From the NCBI GenBank assembly GCA_903813345.2, contig CAIIXF020000005.1, forward strand, positions 25,301,375 through 25,361,374: a stretch of 60,000 nucleotides of DNA. The letters run 5' to 3'. Positions 1 through 11,900 of the stretch are shown here, in pieces; within the stretch, counting starts at the first letter, position 1, and every line of letters begins with the position of its first letter. The stretch is from Owenia fusiformis (taxonomy: Eukaryota; Annelida; Polychaeta; Sabellida; Oweniidae). The notes beneath the pieces were generated by a model. It saw only the letters and a list, made by a program, of their open reading frames with translations, was not told where the DNA came from and did not search any database. The position numbers were made by a program, and so were the translations under genes.

Positions 1-1337
1 GTTGATGGGGTCTTTGTACCTTCCCTGTCTCAATCTCCAATTTTTTTTATCATCTGTATGAGTACTTTTCCTTAAGATAATGCATTGGCCTAACATACAC
101 ACCTTACATTTTCAGAAAATTTCTGCAATTCAACATATGACCGTCTAAATTCTGTTGCGAAACCTTTAGTATTCTTTCAAGAAATTTCCTGCTTACATGA
201 AAGTCTTTTACAGTTTTACATTCTGTTTTTTTTTAATGTAACATAATGGCTGATACCAATATTGTTCAAAGTTGTATATGTTTACACTATGGAACTAATC
301 ATTCTTTGAATTGAGTTCGATTCCTGAACAACTGGATATTTGACTAAACATTCCTTGGATTTGATTTGGTTTGATGAAGATAAATCTTGACTGACAAAAA
401 TGCAGCTGATAACTAACAGATTTTCCTAAACAGAAAATATAAAAAAAAATTAAAGTGAGCACTTGATTTCAATAGTTTAGTTTCACCTATGCTTTTGAAG
501 CAGGTGATAGCTGATAGGTGTCATGTAAAGGCTTTTAGTACATGGTATAGCAATAATTAAAGGTAAGAAGGTACTGTTTCATTCATATTTCGTGGTTTTA
601 AAAACATTTAATCAAATAAGCTGGAAATTTTTTTGAGAAATGATATGATGGTGAAAGAAATAGATACAAAATTATAAAAAATTTATAATTAGCGAAAATT
701 GATATCCGCAAAATTTCAAAATTGCAAAATTGTGAAAGATAACAGCATCAAATATTAGTGGCAGTACAGTATTTGCATGTGAAATAATTATGATATATTA
801 ATATAATAATATAATAATTGATGAAACAATTGCAATGAACTGTTTTGATTAGCCAAGGCCAGAGCATTGGAATTTGAACTAAAGTTGAGTATAATGTTAT
901 TGTATAAATTAAAAAAATAATTATAGAGACTTCTTACAAAGTTGATCTTCATTTCAAATAGCTGAGAATATTTCCCAAAATAGATTGACTAGGCCTTCAG
1001 ATTTTTTTTAATTTCAGTATTACTATTACTCATACAGTAAAACCTGTCTAATCCAAATGCCACCGTGCAGTTAAAAACATTCAGATTGGGAGGTGTTCGT
1101 TATCACAATAGATTATAATTATATCATTGATAATTTAGAGTTTATTCAAAGATGGCAGCAGCATTCTCAGAACAAAACAATCAGAATCTCATTAATCTTT
1201 TGTTCACGTTAGTTATTTAAACTTTATATTCATATATAGATGTCAGTTCTTAAATATATGATAGACACCAATAATTCAACATCATAATTTAACCTTTTCC
1301 ATTAAATATACCCTGTATCAAGCACAGAAACGTATTT
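1..1337. other. AT-rich non-coding stretch
   Basis: No supportable exon was found on either strand; the reading frames are short and broken. The only recognisable item is a pogo-like transposon end near 1036. Upstream exons of the gene at 3330-4987 may lie here or before the window, but none could be identified with matching splice phase. Confidence 0.5.
1036..1110. mobile_element. pogo/Tigger-like MITE end (fragment)
   Basis: The run ACAGTAAAACCTGTCTAAT followed by text about a preceding and next position resembles the terminal inverted repeat of pogo/Tigger DNA transposons. Similar ends occur at 33179 and 39066 in this window. No matching opposite terminus was found nearby, so this is probably a truncated copy. 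Confidence 0.3.
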
Positions 1338-1497
1338 ACACCCTTTACTAAAATGGCAACCCCTGTATCACGCACTTGTTCGTAAAAAATATAATCTTTG
1401 ATTACTCAAATACTAGTGGATGGATTTGGTTCAAATTTTATATGCTGTTGCCCAGGTACAAAGGAGCCTTGCTGAAGAAGACATTTTCAAGATGGCC

Positions 1498-1836
1498 CTT
1501 ATCAGCCCTTAGCATAGGAAATTATCCTATGTTTCAAAGAAACTAATAAAAAATTCCTAGTCGGCCGGGAATGGCGCATGGGAAAGACCATGTGACATCA
1601 TGAATAGTGTGATTGGCAACCTGGAAAGACAGGTGAACCTTATGAGGGTCCAGGGAACTGGGCATGTAAGTCATGGCAGAGAAGCCATATATGCAGTGTT
1701 GATGTTTAAAAGCCAGTCGGCTCCGTAGCTCAAGTGGTAGAGCATCCGAGATCTAATCGGTAGGTTGTGGGTTCAATTCCCACCGAGGTGGACTGACTTT
1801 TACACATGTTGTTTTACACACTATGTTTCAAAGAAA
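1498..1836 (+). mobile_element. SINE-like insertion with tRNA-derived head
   Basis: This block interrupts the 145-bp array: the unit breaks after 1497 and array sequence resumes after about 1836. It contains a tRNA-like head (1719-1792) followed by GACTGACTTTTACACATG and a tail ending CTATGTTTCAAAGAAA. The same 16-mer tail occurs at 1527-1542. A related tail, with a CATAGGA...TCCTATG hairpin, is found in reverse orientation at 32567-32636. The repeated 16-mer is either a target-site duplication or the tails of two SINE copies in tandem; I cannot decide between these. Confidence 0.55.
1719..1792 (+). pseudogene. tRNA-Arg(UCU)-like sequence (SINE head)
   Basis: A near-canonical A box (TAGCTCAAGTGG) and B box (GTTCAATTC), a good T arm (GTGGG/CCCAC), and a partial anticodon stem (CCGA/TCGG). 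The loop reads TCT at the anticodon position, as in tRNA-Arg. The acceptor stem is poorly paired and position 33 is A rather than T. It is therefore read as a degenerate tRNA-derived SINE promoter, not a working tRNA gene. Confidence 0.5.
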
Positions 1837-2505
1837 GAAGGAATTTTCAATATGGCCACTAAATTCAAAATGGCGGCCATTTTTCGTAAAAAATATAATC
1901 TTTGATTACTCAAATACTAGTGGATGGATTTGGTTCAAATTTTATATGCTGTTGCCCAGGTACAAAGGAGCCTTGCTGAAGAAGACATTTTCAAGATGGC
2001 CACCATATTTCAAAATGGCGGCCATTTTTTGTAAAAAAATGTTATCTTTGATAACTCAAGGTACCATAGAATGGATTTGGATCAAATTTTATATGCTGTT
2101 GCCTGGGTACAAAGGAGCCTTGCTCAAGAAGACATTTTCAAGATGGCCACCATATTTCAAAATGGCGGCCATTTTTCGTAAAAAAAACGTTATCTGGATT
2201 TGGTTCAAATTTTACATGCTGATGCCTAGGGACATTGGAGCTCTGTTCGATAAGGGATTTTCAAGTTGGCAGTTAAATTTCAAATTGGCCGCCATTTTTC
2301 ATAAAAGAATGTAACCTTTGATAAAAGTACCAGTTGACGGATTTGGATTAAATGTATATGCTGATGCCTTTGGACATAGGAGCTTTGCTAAAGGAAAAAT
2401 CTAAAGATGACAGCTGAATTTCAAAATGGCAACCATGTTTCATAAAAACACAATCTTTGATAATTCAAATACCAGTGGATGAATTTGGCTCAAATTTTAT
2501 ATGGC

Positions 2506-3329
2506 CACTATTCACCAAAACATGTTTTGTTCGGTGGGATTTGCTACTCCGTGGAGTTGCTGTTTTTCTAGTTCTTTATCGGTTTTCTTGTGAGACCATA
2601 TTCCATACCATTCTTATCTTATGATTAGCCCCTAGAACAGCACCAAGACACATGTTTTGAATTAACAGCCAATAAGCCACTTAGCCATGTTTTTGAACTG
2701 TATTTTGTGTATCAAAATATATTATCCATTTAACAGTCACCACAGGAATAATTGTACGATGTATCTTAATAAAAGCCTATATCATCATCATCATCATCAT
2801 CACACATCATTTGAGACTGAATGCTCTATCTTGTATGAATGCTAGTATCTACAACTATTTTTGAGGTTATGAGTATTGGCTATCAATTTTATGTATAAAA
2901 TATGACTTTATTATGAATGAAATGTCCCTTGGTCTGTAGTGTCGGATTGTGATTATGGAGACATGGTTTCTTTTCATGTTAGATCATGGTTTTGGATAGT
3001 CTGGGTTGGTTTTCCTTATACTCTTAGATGTTTTCATTGTCTTGCTGTGTTCTGTAACAATTTTTGGTCCTTTCCCTGTTTGACACTTGTGCATACACAG
3101 GGAACACTTAGGGAGGATTCAAACTTGCTAAACGTTTAATTAGAATAATAATAGTAATTATATTAAGAACTTACTAATATATAAGTAAACTCAACATATC
3201 AATAGATCCTTCAGAGAAAAATTATTTTCTTCCAGCTAACATGAATAAAATGAACAGTAACTAAATAAAGATAGTTACTACAAACCAGGACTTTAGTTAG
3301 TGTATACTTATATTTCTCTTACATTGCAG
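2506..3329. other. non-coding, with (ATC)n microsatellite
   Basis: No exon can be supported. A short ATC microsatellite runs from about 2781 to 2802. The 66-codon open frame at 2939-3139 has no recognisable features and lies in otherwise AT-rich DNA. Confidence 0.5.
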
Positions 3330-4987
3330 CAACCCTAATGGTTCTCGGAAAGAATCATTTGACAGTTGTGTGAGCAGTGAGGCACCCACAGAATTGATGC
3401 GGACCAGGACTTTAGATAGTGTACATTTAACATTCAACATGGAGGCTGGATCTCTCTTACCCCTTGCCCTCAGGTATGTATGATTATAGTTAAAGAAATA
3501 TTTGAATACAAAATGTCCTGGACAGTTAAGGTGACCTTTTAATAAACAATTAAGGTATGTTTTACTCACACATAGCTAGGCAAGGTGTGTTCATTTTCAG
3601 CCAATCCAAACATAGTATTTCATTTAACGTCACTGCATTATATAACAAACAAACAACCCAAGGTCACTTTTTAAATGGTTGTTAAGATGACAACTTGTCT
3701 CAACAGATTGGATTGATACTTTGCTAACTTGACCCTGAAAAAAGTTTCATTGAAAATATGTCCTTGTAGTGATTTTGTATCTTTTGGTGATTTCGAAGAA
3801 AATATTTTGCAGTGTGAAAAGAATTAAAGCCCAAGACTCATTGCATTGTTGCTGATTCATTCCACGCTGGCATTATTTTCTATAAACTTTGCATTCCTGC
3901 TGCATGGTCATGCAAAGATTTCAAAACAACATCTTAGAGGAATGATTCAGCACACAATGCATTGAGTCTATGGCTTAAATCCTTTAATAAATAATTAAGG
4001 TGACCTTTTATTTGATGAACAATTAAGTTGAGGAGATCTTTCTTCACTTTACGAGAACACACTTATAAGCTATCAGAGTTAAGGTTTTACATAGGTTTTT
4101 AAAAGTTGATGTTTCTTGTGCATCTTGTAGTATCTTTTAATTCCAGGGGTCGATTAAAACATGGGCGGCATTTTACAATAAAAAGTGTACTAAATGATGT
4201 AGCAGTGACATTTGTGTCAACATGTGTCATAGGAGCTATTGTAGAGGAGCAGCATCCATTTGGGGCACATGGGCCTTGGCTACAGGTACATAGTCCTTTG
4301 TTACTTGGTACAGGCCATACACATGTTGTATAAATGTAATGTTAATGTTATATGAACCTGGGATGGGTAGAAGAACTTGATTGAAAATTTGCCTCAAAAA
4401 TGTCACCTGAGCATCTCTTTAACAGCTTAGGGTTCATCTTATTTGAGATTATTTCTTGTGTCAAACAATTGTTTAGAAATGTAATATTTGGACAGTAAAA
4501 CATTCTGTACCCAATTGTAAATGTTTGTGTGCAAGCATCATAGCAGATATATCCTTGTTTTTGCAGGTTTTGTTCACAGATGACTTTATTGAGCTATTAT
4601 CCAGGGACCTTGCAGAATTAAGCTACCCAGACGAGGTATGGAGATTTCTTAACACTCAATGTTATAGAGTTCTCAGTGGTGTTTTTCATCTTCATTCAAG
4701 TCTCGCTTATCTTGATTGATGACTCTACCAAATCATATGGAGAATTCCTAGTGAAGTTCATCACTTTGTAAAATAGCCATTGCTTTCTCTTAACCACTTG
4801 TTACAATTTGTTGAAAGGGAGTCAATGGTTTACATGAAGTATTTTTTTTTTTTAATTTATTTGTTCATTCTTAAAATACTGCGAACTTAAATGTCTGATT
4901 CACTTGTTTTTACAGATACAGCTGCCCAAAACTTACAAATGGCCACACAAACACTTTGCAATAACAATAGTTCCAGATGAAGTGTGA
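3330..4987 (+). CDS. C-terminal four exons of an unrecognised conserved-looking protein
   Basis: Four exons join in frame: 3330-3473 (acceptor ACATTGCAG, donor GTATGT), 4147-4285 (TTCCAG, GTACAT), 4567-4635 (TTTTTGCAG, GTATGG) and 4916-4987 (TTTTTACAG, ending TGA). Phases 2, 0, 0 agree, and the visible product is 140 residues, open at its N-terminus. Exon 1 is Ser/Thr-rich and hydrophilic. The remainder alternates basic and hydrophobic segments and includes IGAIVEEQHPFGAHGPWLQ, LFTDDFIELLSRDLAEL and a C-terminal Lys/His/Trp-containing tail ending IVPDEV. It looks like a folded C-terminal domain of a larger intracellular protein. I do not recognise the family. The 5' exons were not found and are probably upstream of the window. 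Confidence 0.75.
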
Positions 4988-7463
4988 CATGCAGACAGAT
5001 ACATATATGACTCCACAGTTAGGAAGTTCCTATCATAACACCACAGTTTGGGATTTACAGCTGCCCATGTATGTCCCCTAAAGGGCCTTTAATGGTGCTT
5101 GAATAGATGGCAGTACAGTAGAATGAGTTAAATCCACAAAACACTGAAGGGATCACAAATTTTCCAAGGCCAAGTGGGCCTCACAATTTCGAATGACCTC
5201 AAATGTTTTTCACAGATTTCACAGAGGCTCACTGCTAAGTAGTGAATTCTCAACATGTAGAAATGTTTTAAGACATCATGAGAAGTCAAAGAGAGGACTG
5301 ATATTGATCACTGTGTAAACAATAGACATAGTACACAAGCAATTTAACCAATGGTGCCACAATACACAAAAAATGCAACACATGACATGTTCATATTTGT
5401 TGATTCACAAATTGATTCAGTCAGGAAGTAATACTCAATATGTCAATATACATATCAGTTCAAGTGCATACATAGGAACATTGAAACATAGATCAGATTA
5501 GGCAGGCCTGTTTTTTAGTTGTAAAATTGGTAGAGTGAATGCTTTTCCTTATACAGTCAAAATATTAGTCACAATGCTTTTATGCTGTGCATCCTGGTAC
5601 TTTCAGTTTGAAGAGCTCTGTAGCAGATGAGAAGTATAAGTGGGTGAAAGTAGAATCTAGAATCTATATTCATAAAATATTTTGTGCAATTTAATAGGAA
5701 GCATTTGAAAAACCAATCAGATTACAAGATAACTGAGATCAGTTTACATAATAGCGAAAATATTCTGTTTATATTTGCGTATTTGTCGGGCCATGTTCTA
5801 GCCAAGGAAGATTGGCTCCCAAATGTCATTATTTTCTGATATTATAAATGACTATAAATTCATAATCAGCGATCAAAATGATTTGAACTAATAACTTGAT
5901 CACTTCTTGTGTGTTTTGAATTTTTTGTTTGGTAATATAAAGACCATCATGACATGACTTTTTGATAATAAGGTCAAGGTCATAATGCCATGTATGGCAA
6001 GAATATTGATGTTGCACTCTGGGAGTCAATCCTCGTGTTCTAGCACAACCTTTATTCCATCTTGCTTCTTCCCCTCCATCATTTTGGAAGGGAAACTGAT
6101 ATACAAAAAATGTTACTACTTAAATATTTTGAAGCAGAAGTAGTTGTCATTAGTATTCTAGAATATTCTTAGATATTATGAGATTTACACTGTATAGTAC
6201 TGCACAGTTACTGTTGAAATTATCTTGGTCGTATAAAATGTAACATCTGCATGTACATAGTATTAATTTTTTGTCATTATTTTAGTACATGCTCTATTTT
6301 ATGTTAATCTGTCGTTTAAATGCATTCTATCACTACTTCACCAAGTTTCCTATGAAACGAACAGTTCATTTGAAGAAACTTTGCTGATGTTGAACGAAAA
6401 CCATTTCATTTGCCAAAACAGTCACATTGTATTTTGTCTTGTGCTTGTAAACAAAAATAGTTTTAGAACGATCTAGAAGAATTTGAATGATTAAATTTGA
6501 GACAAAAATCATCAAAATACAAATGGCTCATTCTGCATATTTAGTATCACATCAAATATCACTTGTACTGGTTCCACATAAAGGAATGATACCACATGCA
6601 TGTTTTTTACCAATGCATAACAGATTTTAAATTTGTTGTTGGGTCATCAAATATTCAAAATTTAGTTGAAGTGATATCATATTTGAAATTTACATGTAAA
6701 ATTACATCTAGAAATGTGGTTTTAAAATTGTTTATCAACTTTAAAATTCTTATTTTGTTTGAAAATGTGACTTCTAGATTTGGTAGAGTCCATGTATAGA
6801 CTATATTATACAATCATGAAAAGTGAAATATATATTGGGCAGATATTTTCTTTTGCTGGACATATTTACAATTGTATAATTATCAAACTCAAAAAGGTTA
6901 AATGATAATTGATTCTCTAAAATTATTGAAAATTCAAGTTTAGGAGAATTTTTTCCTTTTTCTGCCATAGTCTGCCATGTTATCTTACCTGAATAATTAG
7001 GCACCTGGTGGTAAATCAGTACATATTTTCATTTTATTTTATCATTTTTTGGTATATATTATATTTTTGGCTCATCATGCTCTGAATGACCCGAAGTATT
7101 AAATATTGATTTTCATGAATGGAAGAGTTTTGATCTCCTTTGTACATTCATACATAAATATGAATTTGGTGCATAACAAACAAAACAAATACTCTTAGTT
7201 TTGTAGAAAAATTGTTATACATGTTTATTATTAATATAGTACTCCAACATTAGAGTACCCTTGTCTTGTAAATAAATGTATACACAACTATTTATATACA
7301 AACATTTGTTCTTCATGTTTTATATTATCATTTCATTCCTAGGACACTCTGACTGACATTGCAATTACTGAAAATAGGAAACGTAGATCCCCATCGAAGA
7401 TCAACTCATTGAATATTCAGAGTATAAATGATCTGATCAAGATATGTTTGCCACTGATCAATA
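4988..7463. other. 3' flank of the preceding gene and intergenic DNA
   Basis: Starts with the 3' UTR of the gene ending at 4987. No further exon is supportable. The stretch around 6820-7000 is similar to 40195-40340 (shared AATTGAT, AAAATTCAAGTTTA and CCATGTTATCT words in the same order), so it is a dispersed repeat of unknown type. Confidence 0.45.
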
Positions 7464-7673
7464 CTGTACTTCTACTTAATTTGGCGGCCAATTTAATTTG
7501 GTGGATCCACTAATGAGTTAAAATCCACCAAATTAAGTAGCCGTCAAATTCAATATTTCAAATTTCAATTATAAATATGTAAAGTATATACATTTCAATA
7601 TTGCAAGTCCGCCAAATTAAGAAGCCGCCAAATGTTCAAAACAGCAAATCTGCCGAATTAAGTAGAAGTACAG
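7464..7673. mobile_element. MITE with 24-bp TIRs and TA target duplication
   Basis: The left end CTGTACTTCTACTTAATTTG is mirrored by the right end reading AATTAAGTAGAAGTACAG, each flanked by TA (7462-7463 and 7674-7675). The interior holds further inverted CCAAATTAAG/CTTAATTTGG words, so much of the 210-bp element can fold back. TA flanks and a CTGTAC terminus suggest a Tc1/mariner-derived non-autonomous element. A partial relative lies at 42700-42789. Confidence 0.75.
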
Positions 7674-7930
7674 TAATACCATCATGGGAGCTTTCCAATA
7701 TGACATCCTAATATGGCATATAAACTGTTCTGGCATCAATGTTGATCACAATCATATGTTAAATTACCAGTGTGATGATTCAGTGGAGAAGATGTGAAAA
7801 GAATGTCACTATTATGAAAATGTGAATAGTATGTCAATACTATAACCCCTGAACACAAGGAACGGGTAGTAATGGTTATAAAACATTTAGAATTCTAAAT
7901 ATAATCCTTTGAAGCAAGCAGGCTTTATTT

Positions 7931-8280
7931 TACCCTGTGCGCAGAGTCTGGTTATAAACTATCCTCTGCCTAGTATAGACTATAAAACAGTTTAGCAGCC
8001 CCGCCCCAAAGATTGGTGCCTGTGACAGCCTGGGTAATCAATCATTTCAAATCTACCACACTGCCCCTCTCTCAACCAATCACCGAAGAGTTAGGAATGT
8101 GTGCTAAACATGCGCTCATTAACTATGCGGTGATGGCAGAGGAAATGACCATATAGAAAGTCGTCCACATTTCGACAACGAACTCTGATTGGCTCGATGA
8201 GATCAGATATTTATTGTAAACTGAAAGAGTGAAGACGAAGCTCTCTTTTAGGAAGTGAAGTCGAACAAATGCAAAGGGTA
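7931..8280 (-). mobile_element. 350-bp promoter-like MITE, copy 1 (9-bp TSD)
   Basis: Read on the minus strand, it begins TACCCTTTGCATTTG and ends near CTCTGCGCACAGGGTA. It is flanked by GCTTTATTT (7922-7930) and GCTTTATAT (8281-8289), an 8/9 match. It aligns along its length to the copy at 59002-59376. Both copies carry a GC box (GGGGCGGGGCT), an inverted or direct CCAAT box and a TATAT(A)TGGTCATT block. The termini share a short inverted ACCCTxxGC. The length, terminal repeats and 9-bp TSD resemble Mutator-type non-autonomous elements; the superfamily is inference. Confidence 0.7.
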
Positions 8281-8289
8281 GCTTTATAT

Positions 8290-8931
8290 TGAAGTGTTAC
8301 CACTTCAAAGCCACACTTAGTCATGCTAAACATATAGTCCTATTTATACATAAGTGATAATAACAAACCACGCTATACGATAATTAGTGACCAGGATGAA
8401 AATACATGTGATTCAACACACCTTCTCTATTATCAATATATGTTGTCAGACATGACATTTCTTATAACAAAAACATTTTATGATTTTGATATAAATACGA
8501 GACACTAAATTCCAAATGCCTCTCATAATGGTTTCAAACCATAATATTAACCATCACATGTATTAATTCATTACAGAGTGGTAATCATAACACAATGGAT
8601 ATGTGTACAGATAAATTGGAAATTGCACATGTGGTTAAGCATGGTATCTTTCTTACTGTTAATGTCATAGAATCTAATATTTTCAGATAATAGGAAATTT
8701 GGAAATTATCAGTGTTCAGGTTAATTTTAAAATAAATTACCAAGTTCATTGCATTTTATAAGCAAATCATCGTTGTTATTGTACATTGTTCATTCATGAC
8801 ATTAGCCAACAATATATTGGCAATTGGCATTGTGCAATAATGTCATTAGCCACATTGTACATTGTTCAATCTTGACATTAGCAATAGTTATTCTTCACAT
8901 TGTACTATATCATTCATATTGTGTGCAGCAT
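8290..8931. other. 3' flank of BOD1L1 (probable 3' UTR)
   Basis: Lies just downstream of the BOD1L1 stop on the minus strand. No exon is visible. The minus strand has TATAAA-type variants (for example at about 8755) but I saw no clear canonical AATAAA close to the stop, so the polyadenylation site is undetermined. Confidence 0.4.
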
Positions 8932-11900
8932 TCAGATTTTCCTCAGTCTTTTAGGGGGTGGAGGTTCAGGTGGATCATCTATACTATGTCTACCTCTTGT
9001 CATCATTCTCTCTGGCTCTGGGGGTGGAGTGATGGGTCTCCTAACCCTTCTTGTAACACGTGGGGGTGAGGGTGGGCCCCCTGGTGGAGAAGGGGGACGT
9101 CTCCTTGGTCGACCCATGCTTGGAGGGGAAGGCGGTCCTGGGGGTGAGTATTCGGGATTATAGCTTCTGAGTTTTCTTGGAGGAGATCCCATGTGTGGGG
9201 ATTGGTAAGGTCCAGGTGGAGATCTCTCTCTAGGGGGACCCTGCCACCTCCTGCCCCCTGAGCCACCAGGAGAGGGGGGTCTGTAACGGGGACTATCAGA
9301 GTCATATGATGATCTGGTCCTAGGATGGTAGGGTGAGTCATCATAAGGCTCATAGTCATACATATCTGGTCCTGGGGGTCCCCTTGAAGAGCTCCCTCTC
9401 CCCCGCATTCCCATACCTCTTGGGGGTAAGCCTCTACCCCTGGGGGTCATGCCTCCCCTCCCACGGAGTGGTGACATTGAAACCCCTCTGCCACGCTGGG
9501 CTACGAATCTATCGGCACCACCTCCAGATCGGGCTCTGAAAATATAACAAAACAAGCCATTAATATTCAAAATGTCACCACCTGCCATTTGTTACTGATG
9601 GTGACCACCAAACGCAAACTGCTGAACACCAACTGCCAAACACTTACAGACTGTAACAATATGACACCACTTCTGGTGATGACATAAAAATCATATTCTG
9701 ACCACTTATACCAGCATATTATTTCATTAATATTCATTGTCCAAAAGGATAATAGCTCCATTATGTTCAAAAGTATCAAAACTAACAAAAGTTACTTCTT
9801 TTTAAATCACAAACTCTGACCATACTAGTACCTTCTCTCAGCTTCACCAAAGAATATATACTCAGGTGTCGGCTTTAAAGTTGGACCTCCCCTTCCACGT
9901 CCCATCCCTCGTCCTCGCTGATTGAAGTTGATTCCCCGAACATCAGCATTCCTAGCAGCCTGTCCAAAATCAATCTCATCAATAGGTTTCACAGGTCTGT
10001 TAGGGGATTTTGAGCCCTCTCTATCTTCTACGGGTTCTGGTGAAGAATCCCCAGCCTCTCCTGACTCTTTAGATGACGTGCTACGAGAACGAGATCGACT
10101 GTGTGATCTGTGCTTTTGAGATGTTGATGTTGCACTTTGGGATTGAGATCTTGATCTTGAATGGTCACTACGCGACCTACTAGTTGATCTTGCGCTATGT
10201 GATCGTGACCTTGATCTTGAGTATGATCTAGATCTCGATCTCGAGTATGATCTACTATATGATCTACTGTATGATCTGCTGGATCGGGAATAACTACTAG
10301 AACTGCTGTAAGACCTATAAAAAATATTACATATAAATACGTTTATGACCTGAAGTTGACAAATATTTTGTGAATATTATACACATTCTATGCAACAAGA
10401 CACATTACTATGTTAAAATAACACCATTGTGTAACTTCTAATATCTGTATGTATGGTCCACAACTTTATCAATGGTAATCACTGACTAAAGTAAAGTACC
10501 TGGATCTGGACCTTGATCTCTTGCGTGACCTCCTATGACGTGACCTACTGCGTGACCTGCTACGTGACGTACTACTGGATTCACTCCTTGAACGACTTCT
10601 ACTCCTTGACTGCCTGGAGTCTGTACGTCTAGAAAAATTATATGATTGTACATGTATATTTATGAAGTCATTTCACACGTGACATTATTTTAACATGTTC
10701 TTGACAGACTATGTGGTTAACTTGATCATTCTAGCATATGAAGTTTGAAGGAATGTATAACAAGACAAATTCACTCAAAATTCTACAATTCCTACTCACA
10801 AAGCCTGTCAACACAGTTCACTCATACATGTACCCTCATTCACTCATAAATGTATCCTCATAAAGTTTACTTTCAAAGTCTACTACCCCAAAAGCTCACT
10901 AACAAAGTCTCGAACTCCTATGCAGTGTCTCGGTATAGACACTGCGGCGGGCAGATGAAGCAAATCCCCAAAATTTGGGGAAGATAGTCCCCCTTTTTGT
11001 CACAGATGTACTTGTTTTTCACACAACTTATAAAATATATGTTCTTTTATGTTCACCAATAATTATTTTGTCAAAATATTCCAAAATCAATGAAATATAA
11101 GAGGAAATCCCCGCGGAAGGAATTCTGAGTAAAAGTTGTGTTGATAAAAGTTTACCGCACGTGTTGTTTATTAGTTAATACGCGCAATTCAACCAATGAA
11201 AATGTCTAAATTTTACAATCACGCGACCTGAGCATGGGACTAGAACCAATCACGTCAGTTGTTTATTACGATGTTACCATGCTTACGGTGAGATACCTGC
11301 CCGCCGCAGTGATATATCACTGCACGGGAGTTCGACAAAGTCTATTTACAAACCTACCAACTTATCCTACAATCTAAGTCCCATCATAAGAGTCAATGCA
11401 TTAAGTTTACTTGTAGGGTTCACTCACAAAGTCTTCTCATAAACTCCTATCATAAAATCCACACACAATAGCACATTCACAAAGTTTACTCATCATAAGG
11501 TTCATACACAGGTCGACTCACAAAGTCTACTACTCCCAACCCCAATCATAGTCTACTGACAAGGTCTACGGACAAAGTCTACTGACACAGTCCAAAAAGA
11601 CAAAGTCTACTAACAATCCATTCAAAAGTATTCATTAGAATCCTTACTCATTAATTAGAAAAATTAGTAAAACAATTGAGGGTTAACTATTTACTGACCC
11701 CCTACCTTCTTACAAAGAACACAATTTGGTCTAACCTGGATCTACTGCTGGCAATACTATTGACACTTTGAGTTGGAGACTGACGTCGCATACTTGTCCG
11801 TGGTTTATACAGGTCAGATACGTCATATCTCTGAGTTGGACGACGTTTGGGTCTCCCTTCTGCTGGATCTCCATCAGGAGTCCTAGGCCTACATTTGGTA

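Larger units (their letters stand above)
1338..2505. repeat. ~145-bp tandem repeat containing AAAATGGCGGCCATTTTT
   Basis: About five diverged units of roughly 145 bp. Each unit carries AAAATGGCGGCCATTTTT, then TTTGATTACTCAAATAC, a GGATTTGGTTCAAATTTTA block, and GTACAAAGGAGCCTTGCT with an AAGAAGACATTTTC end. Units are visible at about 1380, 1865, 2020, 2165 and 2290, and the last ones are more diverged. The array is interrupted at 1498-1836 by a SINE-like insertion. The long open frame at 1823-2314 is a by-product of the repeat. Confidence 0.8.

Noticed and set aside
1719-1792. Functional tRNA-Arg gene
   Set aside because: Mismatched acceptor stem, A instead of T at position 33, and placement inside a repeated SINE-like block.
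1823-2314. 163-codon open frame
   Set aside because: It runs through the 145-bp tandem repeat, and its peptide simply repeats with the units; no start or splice context supports a gene.
8824-9539. Several plus-strand and alternative minus-strand frames over the BOD1L1 last exon
   Set aside because: Gly/Pro-coding composition of the real exon keeps other frames open; only the phase-matched frame joins exon 11.
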